DNA of 64,000 nucleotides from Conchocele bisecta (lineage: Eukaryota; Mollusca; Bivalvia; Lucinida; Thyasiridae), in NCBI GenBank assembly GCA_029237695.1, contig CM055275.1, forward strand, positions 7,059,131 through 7,123,130. The letters are read 5' to 3'. The notes beneath the pieces were generated by a model. The model ran no database searches and was not told the DNA's origin. It saw only the letters and a list, made by a program, of their open reading frames with translations. Shown here piece after piece: positions 1-10,221 of the stretch; the first letter of the stretch is position 1, and every line of letters starts with the position of its first letter. The translations under genes were made by a program, and so were the position numbers.

Positions 1-74
1 AAGGAATACTTCGTTAGCTTCAATATCACCTTTATTTATCAGCATGCAAATCGCAACTGACAAATTTCCAGGCG

Positions 75-460
75 GGCAGAGCCTCGCCCATCCCGTTTCC
101 TAAGCCTTGTCAAATATGTTTTCCCATTCACGGCACTAACCTACTATTCTCTATTTATCCCGTCAACACAGTGCGTATGTGCCGTGAAACACGGTGCCGT
201 GAAACATTTTTGATATCCTGTCAATACGACCTAATCACCGCGTATGAATATATGCGGTGACTGAGGTTACTTTTTTTGCATTTTAAAGCCATTTGTAGGT
301 GTTAACGGGATAAATAGAATAGTAGGTTAGTGCCGTGAATGGGAAAAATATCTGGCGCGGCTCGGAAACGGGATGTGCTCGGCAGAGCCTCGCCCATCCC
401 GTTTCCTAAGCCTTGCCAGATATGTTTTCCCATTCACGGCACTAACCTACTATTCTCTAT
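75..460 (+). repeat. Composite palindromic element, copy A
   Basis: This copy reads part 2 (right half), part 1 (154-314), part 2 (complete). Part 1 is about 160 bp and is bounded by TTTATCCCGTCAACAC and its inverse GTGTTAACGGGATAAA. Part 2 is a ~140-bp palindrome whose outer arms read TAGAATAGTAGGTTAGTG and CACTAACCTACTATTC and whose centre is GC-rich. No open frame for a transposase is present, so it is a non-autonomous, MITE-like unit. Related copies lie at 1264, 2661, 7028, 18671, 22945, 25596 and 41623. Confidence 0.85.
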
Positions 461-1263
461 GTATGCTATGTTTGTAGGGTGTAAGTGATATCATGGATAG
501 TTTCAGTATTATCAGATGATCAGCATGATCATGATTATCAGCTGCATGAGATTTACGTAATCAATGTATCGCCCGTGTTATCTCTCTAACTCAACACCTT
601 TATATTTTTCACACTGGATCAATCATTTGCATGCTGAATATTGGTGAAAATACTAACTAGTTTTCTTTGTGTTCGGCACAAAAGTGTCTCGCCAAGACGA
701 TTCAAATGGGTGGTAACAATATAAATAATCACACTGTTCAGGCATAAAAGTGTGTATATTGCGATGGCGCGCCATCGACGTTTCTCTAGTTATTGCTATT
801 TGTTAAAGTGCTGCGATGATGGTTGTGTTGTATTACATTTACATTTAATCATAAATTATTTTGCTAGAAGAATTATAAAACTAATAAGCATAGATTTTTT
901 ATTTTGCATGTGACGTTCGCGTTACAACATGATATATGTTCATAGGTGAAGTTCATATTGTATTTCATAAACATACATCAACATATTGACATGTGGGATT
1001 TATAGGCATTTCGAAGTTTTTCCAGCCAAGTGGGCGTGGGATGGGATGCGGTGGCATAGCGAGGGTCAACACCTCGGGAATTAGACAGCACCATAATCCG
1101 AGCAACGTGAATTGGACAGCAAAACAAAATCCTAGGATGGCTGGCACAACATTCGGAGGTCATGCGGAATTCATGTATTTTGTATACTCTATAATGTAGA
1201 ATAATATGACCCGTAGAAGAGATAGATAGTGTAACTGATCTAATGTTAATTTAATGAGTTCAA
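461..1263. other. No gene seen
   Basis: AT-rich sequence without a supported gene. Around 693-722 there is half of the GACGGTTCAAATGAGTGG hairpin that is complete at 7317. Short open frames on both strands around 965-1199 overlap one another and match nothing I recognise. Confidence 0.6.
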
Positions 1264-1568
1264 TTTATCCCGTCAACACAGTGCGTATGTGCCGTGAAAC
1301 ACGGTGCCGTGAAACATGTTTTATATTCTGTCAATACGACCTAATCACTGCGTATGAATATGTGCGGTGGCTGTGGTTATTTTTTTGCATTTTAAAACCA
1401 TTTGTAGGTGTTGACGGGATAAATAGAATAGTAGGTTAGTGCCGTGAATGGGAAATATATCTGGCGCGGAACGGAAACGGTATGTGCTCGGTACAGCCTT
1501 GCCCATCCCGTTTCCTAAGCCTTGCCAGATAGTTTTCCCATTCACGGCACTAACCTACTATTCTCTAT
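1264..1568 (+). repeat. Composite palindromic element, copy B (best full copy)
   Basis: Part 1 occupies 1264-1425 and part 2 occupies 1426-1568. Within part 1 the motif GTGCCGTGAA appears twice as direct repeats 15 bp apart. In part 2 the same motif appears twice more, inverted, one in each palindrome arm (GTGCCGTGAATGGG and its complement). Each full element therefore carries four copies of one 10-bp motif. The overlapping 60-87 codon frames here come from the palindrome and are not genes. Confidence 0.85.
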
Positions 1569-1593
1569 ATATTCCCAAGCATGAACGGCCCCG

Positions 1594-1661
1594 CAAAATG
1601 AGACCTGCCAACACCGTCATGCTAACCATGCAACCGGTATGCATAACATGGAACCGTGATT
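1594..1661 (+). repeat. 67-bp segment shared with 2597-2660
   Basis: Begins ATGAGACCTGCCAACACC and ends ACATGGAACCGTGA. It is nearly identical to 2597-2660. Here it lies just downstream of a composite element; at 2597 it lies directly upstream of one. Confidence 0.75.
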
Positions 1662-1775
1662 TTTCTCTTTTCTCTATATCCGATTTAAAGGGCTTCCACC
1701 GTAGTTTCTAATTCCGAAACACAATACCCATTCTGATAAATGGAACAGTGTGAAAGATAACTTGGGAGTTGCATG

Positions 1776-2000
1776 CAGGGCTTCAGACAAGGAATTAGTA
1801 ATTGAGTATTGTCACTCCATCATTTCTGAAGCAATTGGGTATTTCAAAAGTTTAATTGTGTAAAATAAAGTCACACAACTGTTTACAGATCAGCAGACCG
1901 CACTTATTGAATAGTTTGCTTCTAAATGAAAACACATATTGGTATTTCTCCTTGGAGACAATTCTTATGAAATACCAAGATGTGTTGTCATGGACAAATA
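1776..2000 (+). repeat. Dispersed repeat shared with 60177-60400
   Basis: Begins CAGGGCTTCAGACAAGGAAT. Its counterpart at 60177 begins CAGGGCTCCAGATAAGGAAT, and the two stay alignable by eye for about 200 bp (CACTCCATCATTTCTGAA is shared). A 112-codon open frame starts inside it at 1856, but the 60-kb copy does not keep that frame, so I do not treat it as coding. Confidence 0.65.
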
Positions 2001-2596
2001 AGAAAATATGCTATATTTGTGGTCTGTTTATTGTTTTCTGTAGCATGATAAAGATACCACAAATGTTTCATTGCTTTTTGATACTCACTACTTCTGATTT
2101 CAATTGGGTTTTTGGCAATTATAATTGGGATTTAAGCAAATACGCAGCTCATCTGGAGCTATGTGCATGCCATCACAACTTGTCCACTAACTAGAGTTAT
2201 ACTTGATGGATCATGACCAAGATTGTGTATGCATGTTTATTACGGCAAGACGAAGAACTCTTTTGATTTTCACAATTTTCTGATTGTTATTTCCCTTTGA
2301 CGGACCTGTTTAATTTTCATCTTGTATCTTCTTCGCAATAACTAAATGTCTAGTTGACGGATCGCAATCAAATTTTATATGCATGGTTATCTTGATATGT
2401 GGCTGTGACTGGAGAAATGAGGGTCACAAATTCCCTAAGCACCATTTCTCCAGTCGAGACCATATTTTATATTTTATTTAATAATTGTGCAGATTATGAA
2501 AGTCAGTCATACATGTACATGTAGTTAACCCTTCCTACGTTGTTGACGGAAATTGCAGCCTGCTGTTTTTCATTTTTGCTTTAATTCTTAACAAAA
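2001..2596. other. No gene seen
   Basis: AT-rich sequence with no motif, repeat or frame I can support. A short inverted pair around 2414-2458 (GGAGAAATG and CATTTCTCC) could form a small stem. Confidence 0.5.
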
Positions 2597-2660
2597 CATG
2601 AGACCTGCCAACACCATCATGCTAACCATGCTGCCGGTCTGCACAACATGGAACCGTGAG
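2597..2660 (+). repeat. 67-bp segment, second copy
   Basis: Near-identical to 1594-1661. It abuts directly on TTTATCCCGTCAACAC at 2661, the left end of part 1 of the palindromic element. Confidence 0.75.
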
Positions 2661-3245
2661 TTTATCCCGTCAACACACTGTAAGTATGTGCTGTGAAACA
2701 CGGTGCCGTGAAACATAGAGAATAGTAGGTTAGTACCGTGAATGGGAAAACATATCTGGCAAGGCTTAGGAAACGGGATGGGCGAGGCTCTGCCGAGCAC
2801 ATCCCGTTTCCGAGCCGCGCCAGATATTTTTCCCATTCACGGCACTAACCTACTATTCTATTTATCCCGTCAACACCTACTAATGGCTTTACAATGGAAA
2901 AGATAATCCCTACCACCGCACATATTCACGCAGTGATTAGGTCGTATTGACAGGATATCAAAAATGTTTCACGGCACCGTGTTTCACGGCACACACGCAC
3001 TGTGTTGACGGGATAAAATTGTGATATCCTGTCAATACGACCTAACAGTTTGCATTTTAAAGATATTTGTAGTGTTGACGGGATAAATAGACTACAGTAG
3101 TTTAGTGCCGTGAATGGGAACAAATATATAGCGCGGCACGGAAACGGGATGGGCGAGGCTCTTTAAACGGGATGGACTCGACAGAGCATCGCCCATCCCG
3201 TTTCCTAAGCCTTGCCAGATATTTGTTCCCATTCATGACACTAAC
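2661..3245. repeat. Composite palindromic element, rearranged array (copy C)
   Basis: The order is: part 1 forward but cut short (2661 to about 2714), a full part 2 in reverse orientation (2715-2857), a full part 1 in reverse (2859-3016), a partial part 1 forward (3017-3087), then a part 2 forward with a small internal duplication of ACGGGATGG (to 3245). The same modules are thus stacked in alternating orientation within 585 bp. Confidence 0.8.
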
Positions 3246-3408
3246 TCAAGTGACTGGCAACTATATAAAAGTATCCACTCGTGGGAGACAGGGACACCTG
3301 AACTGAACGTCAGAGAGGGGTCATTGGTTTTATCAGATTATCAGCATGATATACCGTTTATTTAACCAGGTTAACTGATTATCGGTGAAATAATGCAGAC
3401 AGTCCTTA

Positions 3409-3452
3409 CGCTAAACAAACGAGTGAGCGTAGCGAAACGAGTTTGTTTAGCG
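3409..3452. repeat. Hairpin with GAGTGAGCGTAGCG loop
   Basis: Arms CGCTAAACAAAC and GTTTGTTTAGCG enclose a loop containing CGAGTGAGCGTAGCG. Nearly the same loop lies inside an unrelated stem at 18431-18451. Confidence 0.7.
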
Positions 3453-3668
3453 GTGGACCCAATCACTAGGTCATTATTCAAGTCATTCAGTTCACTGAGT
3501 TAAATAAAAAAAATCTTACATTTCACATATAATTTATCATGAAAACAAAGCGACTAAGAGCTATGTGAATTAATTTCTGGAGGCAGTCCGTAGTGACGAC
3601 GACTGTCTGGCGATTTAGAGGGTGTGTCTGAGAACGTGATTTTATTGGTCGAAGGAAACACGTCATTG

Positions 3669-3685
3669 TGACGTCACTGACGTCA
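3669..3685. promoter_or_regulatory. Two adjacent CRE-like sites
   Basis: TGACGTCA occurs at 3669-3676 and again at 3678-3685. This is the consensus for CREB/ATF factors. No gene is recognisable downstream, so regulatory activity is unproven. Confidence 0.3.
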
Positions 3686-4189
3686 TTTATCCATACATCG
3701 TAAACACGAGAGTGGTGTAAACTACCGCTGCCCAGTTGTGTAACTTACCTTTATCATGGTTATATGTCTGTACAATACTGGCTGAAATGTAAGAACATGA
3801 TTATTATAGTTATGGCCGTGTCATCTGACTTACTCATGAGTTTATAATGTTTTCACACTGGATTAATGGGCTACATAAACAAAAAATATCACAATAATAG
3901 CATGCAGTTAATAATGGGCTTATCACATACTACTACTGTTAATGATAAACAACTTTCCAAACAATTTGTATCCGCTGGGCACTGTATAAAACAGTGATTG
4001 TAATATACGTATTCCAATATTAGTTTGTGAATGCGCGCAGTTTGTTACGAACATATAGCCTAAGCCCCACTTGATCAAAAGCCTAAAAAAAAAAGTTTAC
4101 CCTACCCGATTTGCCCCTTAAGGTTTGATGTCATTTTACTTTAGCTTATTGGTTGCCGTCAATGAATCGGGACGGTGTATACAATTTTA

Positions 4190-4810
4190 ACCCAGCGAAA
4201 GTGTCCAAAATGGCGGAAATCCAAGATGGCCGCCAATATTTGTGATTTTTTATAACAATCAGCATAATTACAGCAATCGTCAGTGTATATGCATTTTCGC
4301 TGATGTTATGCTTTGAACAGATTAATATATATATCTTTAGTATTCACGTATAAAATTAACATGTTCAAATGATTAAATATGGTGGAAATCCAAGATGGCC
4401 GCCATAATATCCCAATTTTCTACATATTCTAATATTGTGTATTATATAGAACACGTTTACATTGGGTCGTGACTTATTGGGTTCCGTATTTACGTATCTT
4501 CGTACACGTCATCATACTCTGCCTAAATATGGAAGGTTTCGGTAGCTTAAAAGGAGCCAAAATGGCGGAAATCCAATATGGCCGCCATAATGGTGTTACA
4601 TAGGAAATACACAGAAAACCGAAAACAACGTAATTATATTAGCATCTTATAGCATGTTTGCTTGACCTGTGTTATGACCAGGTTAATAGAGATTTGGCCC
4701 AAATAATCTTTAGGTTGTACTGTTCAAGTATTTTGATGAACGCAATCTGAATTTTTACATTTACTGCCATTTTTTAGCCCAAATCCAAGATGGCCGCCAA
4801 CAAAAACTTC
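4190..4810. repeat. Degenerate repeats with CCAAGATGGCCGCC cores
   Basis: Four variants of ATCCAAGATGGCCGCC occur at about 4220, 4390, 4572 and 4787, some preceded by AAATGGCGGAA. The core GCGGCCATCTTG resembles the YY1 site (AAGATGGCGGC). Spacing is irregular, roughly 170-215 bp, which suggests an old tandem array. Confidence 0.5.
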
Positions 4811-5409
4811 ATCGGTATATTTACGCATTCAGTGCACCAATGTGCATAAACTTGGTATCGATTCTATGGTTTTCAATATCACTGAGTATTTTGGCACATG
4901 CCTGAACCAGTTTCAGGGTCAAGGTCACGTTCTAGAAGTTCTAGAAGTCAAGGTCAATGAAAATACATTACCCACCCACTTTTTAGACATGCATTAAATT
5001 ATTACATTATTATTTGGAAACATCTGGTTAAAAATGTTATCATTTGAGATATATTCATGAAACTTCACAGAATGAAAGCAATCACTACAATAAACCATAT
5101 AATGTGTTGAACAGTTATAGTCATGGCTACTCGTTGTCAAGGCAACCGTTAACCAAACCGAAATTAGGGAGTCTTTATATTTAATTAGCATGCTTCTGAT
5201 TCTCACAATATGCTCTATTTTTAATCGAGAATTTCAAAGATGTTTTCAAAAATAACTCGACATGCTTAGCTGAAGTTCAATATAAATGATTAGTATGTTG
5301 CTGCAAATCGTTATAGTTTGAGTATTCTCCTTCCTGTGGTAGTTTTGTACGGATTAATGAGGCGAACAGAGAGACAGAGACAAACAGTCAGCGGCTGGAG
5401 TTTTACTTA
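4811..5409. other. No gene seen
   Basis: Contains two TCAAGGTCA sites at about 4919 and 4948, separated by a small duplication of TTCTAGAAG. Nothing else is supported. Confidence 0.5.
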
Positions 5410-5441
5410 CAACAACAACAGCAGTAACAACAACAACAACA
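5410..5441. repeat. (AAC)n microsatellite
   Basis: Imperfect run of CAA trinucleotides interrupted by CAGCAGTAA. Confidence 0.85.
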
Positions 5442-7027
5442 TACGTAGTCTGCTAGACTATTTCGTTCGTATTGGTAAGTTAAATGGTAATTAAATTGTA
5501 ATAGTAATCACAGTTTTCATTAAAGTGACTGTTCACACAATCCTCTCATACCCATATATGTCCCATTCGCAATATTGCTGGAATAAATAGCAAAATTAAA
5601 TATGCCACAAACCCCACCCCACCCACCCGTCCTCCACGGACCATACCACATACATGATGATTTCTTGAAATTGTGTTTGCTTAGTAGTATAGTAATGTTT
5701 AACCATTCTACTAGATAGTGTTCATGATGTTTGCGAAATGCATGTAAACGTGCAAAAACATACAACGCGCAGTCTGAACAGTATCTATACTGATTGCCAG
5801 AATGATATTATTCATGATTCTACAGACAAATTTCTGTCAAAAGAACGCATGTAGATTTGTAAATGCACAATACACAAAAATGTGACTTGGCCTTTGGTGA
5901 AACATTTTATTGGCATTTACATTATCTACACAGGTCAATGTTGTGATCACTCAGTTGAACCACCTCACGGAGATGATCGAAATTAGACATAACACGCATA
6001 TTTGAGGACACAATAAATAGAAACACAATTTGCACAATATGTAGTATCGTGCACGATAACCTGCATTATTATATTAGTAAGTATTTCAGTCATTCTCATT
6101 GGCCGAAACACGGCCACGTGATTATCTATAAATTGAATGTAGATCTCTGAACTGTTTCTTTACACGAATAAGCACTCTGGGACCGCGAGACCGGTACGAG
6201 ATGTGTTTATTCATGTAACCAAACCTATTGTTCACTTCTTTAGAGCGCATGCGTAAATCTGACGCCGAATACATAGGTATTGATACATGTAATTGTTATT
6301 GTGTTTACACTGTTAGTGACTATTCCTTCTTTTCTGAATATTCGTGGTAAGGGTCATATGATTATACCAACATACAAGTCATACACAACCAACACCACAC
6401 ACTGGTCTTACTTATTCATTACTTAACCATGTTAACCATGTTAACCAACCCCACCCACTATACAGTCGAACCCACCTTAACAACATAAAACAGGCAACAC
6501 TGTTCTTACGTATTACTTACTTAACCAACCCCACGCAATGTACATATATGCCATGATAGTAACACAGTACTCGAACTCGATTACATCCCATTACTCCCTT
6601 CGAATAATCCTAACGACACTCCCTCACCCTACGCCGCTACATATATGGTCCGAGATATGATGGACCGAAATAAACCTGGTCTGTCACAAATAATATGGCG
6701 TCCTCATCGCAAAGTTTGCTATACGTTTTAGCTAATCTGAGTACATTTATCAATAATAAACTAATCTAAATAGAAAGAAAACATGTGAATGACAAAATAC
6801 ATTGATAACAAATTAAACCAAATGAGCTTGTACCCACCCAATATTATGAATTCAATAACGGTAAGATTCACATAATTTAATGCACACTGGTTACAGAATA
6901 TATTTGTTATAGCGCAGTCTATCTATCTTCCATTTCATACAGCCAGATGGTATTTGCATTCTTCATCTTATACAAGGAGACAATTTTATAGCTTTCAAAT
7001 GTAGAACCTGTAAATTCCAGAATTATA
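5442..7027. other. No gene seen
   Basis: AT-rich DNA without a supported gene. A diverged half of the GTTGTGACCACTCA hairpin appears at about 5939-5972. Open frames here are isolated and short. Confidence 0.5.
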
Positions 7028-7293
7028 TTTATCCCGTCAACACAGTGCGTATGTGCCGTGAAACACGGCGCCGTGAAACATTTTAGATATCCAGTCAATA
7101 CTATTTTTTGCATTTTACAGCCATTTGTAGGTGTTCACGGGATAAATAGAATAGTAGGTTAGTGCCGTGAATGGTAAAAAATATCTGGCGCGGCACGGAA
7201 ACGGGATGTGCTCGGCAGAGCCTCGCCCATCCCGTTTCCTGAGCCTTGCCAGATATGTTTTCCCATTCACGGCTCTAACCTACTATTCTCTAT
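7028..7293 (+). repeat. Composite palindromic element, copy D (deletion subfamily)
   Basis: Part 1 lacks about 40 bp between GTCAATAC and the TTTTTTGCATTTTA stretch, compared with the copy at 1264. The same gap, at the same place, is present in the copy at 41623. Part 2 is complete and ends ACTATTCTCTAT. Confidence 0.85.
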
Positions 7294-7466
7294 CTAATTT
7301 TCTTATTTCTGAACCAAAGTATATGTTGTGACCACTCATTTGAACCGTCTCGGCGAGACGGTTCAAATGAGTGGTCACAACATATACTTCTGATGAGAAA
7401 TAAAGAAATTATTGAGCCTTGCCGGATATTTTTTCCCATTCACGGCACTAACCTACTATTCTCTAT
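7294..7466. repeat. Chimeric unit: 36-bp-arm hairpin plus part-2 remnant
   Basis: A 73-bp palindrome at 7317-7389 has perfect 36-bp arms around a single central G (left arm AAGTATATGTTGTGACCACT and onward). It is followed by a spacer (TGATGAGAAATAAAG) and then the right end of part 2 (GGATATT to ACTATTCTCTAT). The whole junction recurs at 22945-23121. Confidence 0.85.
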
Positions 7467-7521
7467 AACCACCCTACGCCCTCCTTCTCCTACCCCCACA
7501 CTGTAATTTGTCATTTAAGGA

Positions 7522-7611
7522 ATAAACCATGGGCTGTTGCGTTTACTGTATTATCAACAACGGTTGCAACTGTTGTTCATAATACAGTAAGCGGAACTGC
7601 CCATGGTTTTA
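7522..7611. repeat. Imperfect hairpin (AAACCATGGGC arms)
   Basis: Arms containing AAACCATGGGC and GCCCATGGTTT enclose a second inverted pair (TACTGTATTAT and ATAATACAGTA). MITE-like, with no coding potential. Confidence 0.7.
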
Positions 7612-7751
7612 TTACTTATATTTACACTGCAATTTCGGATAGTTTCAAAGATGTTAATAACCATATACTGCGTAAACATTAGGAATCTTATTGTTTTACG
7701 TCGTTTTGTCGCAATTCATGAAACAGCGACGTTGCCGGTCAATATTTAGAG

Positions 7752-7872
7752 GTTAGTACGTGGCTTGTTTGATATCGGCCTAGGTATCGGCCCGAGGTAA
7801 CTTGGTATCAGGCTGATACAAAGTTACCTAGGGACGATACCTAGGCCGATATCAAACGAGACACGTATTAAC
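7752..7872. repeat. Imperfect palindrome with GATATCGGCCTAGGTATCG arms
   Basis: A stem of roughly 50 bp per arm runs from GTTAGTACGTG to CACGTATTAAC, with an inner GGTAACTT and AAGTTACC pair. MITE-like. Confidence 0.75.
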
Positions 7873-8094
7873 GTCTTTATTACTTAGATTACTTAGATAT
7901 CAATTTCAATATCAATCATCCAGCAGTTGTGATAATCCTATATTAAAATCTATACCATTATCCATGATTGAATGATGAAATACCCAGCCTACACATTTAA
8001 ATTCCCGGCATCTGTCAAAATTTACGCAGCCGATAAAGTAAACATACGCAATGCGCATGCCCAAAGGAACTGGTTTAATACGCGCGCGAGACAT

Positions 8095-8205
8095 GGTATC
8101 GGACTGGAAACGGCGGTATCAGATTAGTAACGATGGTATCAGACTAGAAATGGCAGTATCAGATTAGAAGTTTCAGTATCAGACTGGAAAACACGCCGTA
8201 TCAGC
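8095..8205 (+). repeat. 20-bp minisatellite
   Basis: About 5.5 imperfect copies of GGTATCAGACTAGAAACGGC. The unit shares GGTATC with the palindrome at 7752, so it may have grown from the same element. Confidence 0.75.
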
Positions 8206-9277
8206 CTGGACTGTGTATGTTATTGCTGTAGGCAAATATAGGCAATTTCTAGGCAAACATTGATATCTAAGTAATAACGTGACGTTATTGACAACGACGT
8301 TGAAAGTGGGGCTAATGAAATGTACTAGGATATAAGCGCATTCCGTTGACAGGGAGTTTCCATTATGAATTCAAGGACAGTGTAAATATTATTGGTTGGT
8401 TTGTAGCAGGAGTTAAATGGCAGGTTAAATTTTGAAAGTGGGGTTTAAGTGGGAATGGGTGGTTTTGCAATCCTGGGGTTTATGAACATAGTATGGAATG
8501 GGCCAATTTGTTAGCTGGTTAAGCACTGGAACCTATCTAGAACGGACACTCTGTGTACATCCAAGGGTATCCGGTTTAGAGAGGTTCCGATGAAAGTATT
8601 GTTTCACGAAGTTAAAATAGGCAATACCAAACACGACATATATTATGTGTATTGCATACAATTTTAGTTGCGTATTAATTAACACGTGTATTAATAATCA
8701 TAATATACCAGTGTAATAGATATGCAAGCGACATCAGTATTGCTTCAATGTATGATAGTGTATTTATGTAATGCAATATAACGTGCCTGTTGATTTAATA
8801 TGGTATTTATTAAACTTCTTGAGAATTTAAATTGTAAACAACTTACACGCACGACGCTTAATCTCCCTACAATTAATGTTGCGGAAATCCGAACACTGTC
8901 CATCTTGCCAGCTGGGAGGCGGTTGTATGAATACATTCTCGTAGTAGCCTCGTTCAACATATTCAACCTCACTTATCACTTATCGTGTTTACAGTGCATA
9001 TCCATCTATGAGCCATCTCATCAGGATATGAACTCTTTGAGGATACTTCCTTACTTTACTAAAAATGCCCCTTTTCTATTTAATACATTATTCTAATAGA
9101 ATCATCTATGGAAGAATCCATTTCATTCAATTAGGGATGAATGTGGTCTTGCATATTGTGTATATTCTCCGATAACCAGCATTCGAGCAGTAGCTGTTAC
9201 AGTGCATAGTGTGGTACAGTATTACAAGCGGATGTATATGGCGCTTGGCGACATTTTGATCTACGAGAGCATGATCA
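8206..9277. other. No gene supported; one small palindrome
   Basis: At 8528-8602 a hairpin pairs GGAACCTATCTAGAACGG with its approximate complement ending GGTTTAGAGAGGTTCC, resembling the ends of pogo-type elements seen at 11949 and 12490. Open frames of 98 codons (+, 8800) and 75 codons (-, 8745) overlap each other; I recognise neither. Confidence 0.5.
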
Positions 9278-9591
9278 GTAGCCGATTTCATCAAAATTGC
9301 AAAATATACTTATCTAGCAAACTATACTTTGATGGAGTAATCATTGATTTTTCCCGAAATGCATTATGTCATATAGAACTAAAGACTGCATATATTTGAT
9401 GATCAAAAGTATGCAGAATTATTATACTGAATTTATTACATTATCACAGCCATTTTGGCTGTGATAATGTAATAAACTCAATCATGTCAGTATAATGAAA
9501 CTTAATAAATGTATCCTTAAATTGAAAATTTCTCCCTCAAAGTATACTTTGCTAGAAAAGTATACTTTGTAATGTTGGTGAAATAGGCTAC
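9278..9591. repeat. MITE with GTAGCC...GGCTAC ends, copy 1
   Basis: Inverted ends GTAGCCGATTTCATCAA and its near complement enclose palindromes of TTTGATGGAG/CTCCCTCAAAG type and a perfect central hairpin (ATTACATTATCACAGCC and GGCTGTGATAATGTAAT). GATCA flanks both sides, a possible target duplication. A second copy is at 37098. Confidence 0.85.
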
Positions 9592-10221
9592 AGATCAGCC
9601 GAAGCATCCATGCAATGTAATTATGATCTATATAGTAGCCCATCATACGTTGTACAGGTGCATTTTTGAGGAAGCTTAATACCACAGAGCACTAATTTCA
9701 ACATCAGCCGCTCTTTCTGCTATGCAACAGAACTATTTCCATCGTTGTCATCGGTTTGTTTGACGTATTCTTGTTTGTAATTGTTCACTGTTCTTTACTG
9801 TTCTTTACTACTGTCTGTTCCACGTTTTGCTGCCGACGAACTTTTGGCCATTAAACACAATAAATCTAAAAAGTATTTAAAAGTAAAAGTTTTCATCACT
9901 AACAAAAAACTCACCCTCCCTCAAAAAATTATTTGATGAAATTCCATGCAATATCGATGTTATTGCGAAAAACAGATTTTCCCATGGGAATTTAACATGG
10001 GGGCTAAAAATATTTTTTTATTTATTGACCGATTTTCAAAATCTAACTTTTGTTTTCTTAGTTACATCATTTTCAATCTATCTCGCCAAGTTTCGGAGTC
10101 AATTTCCAAATTGTTTCGTTTTTTGATCCTTCAGGATAAAAAAAAAAGAAAAATGTTGGAGATTTATCGAAATGTTGCAAGTCACTACACTCCGGTTTGA
10201 AAATGCTTATTTTTATACAAT
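9592..10221. other. No gene; segment shared with 13.3 kb
   Basis: About 9940-10140 aligns by eye with 13330-13520: CCGATTTTCAAAATCTAACT followed by a TTCTTAG...ATCAT stretch and CAATTTCCAAAT occur in the same order in both. It is probably a dispersed non-coding repeat. The 84-codon frame at 9946 is not conserved between them. Confidence 0.55.

Larger units (their letters stand above)
3246..4189. other. No gene seen
   Basis: No supported gene. It contains the hairpin at 3409-3452 and a pair of CRE-like sites at 3669-3685, listed separately. Confidence 0.55.

Noticed and set aside
1856..2194. 112-codon plus frame
   Set aside because: The homologous repeat at 60177 has stops and shifts in the matching region, so the frame is not conserved.
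8745..9096. 98-codon plus frame and 75-codon minus frame with residue patterns that looked protein-like
   Set aside because: They overlap on opposite strands, match no family I recognise, and there is no exon boundary or related copy in the window to support either.
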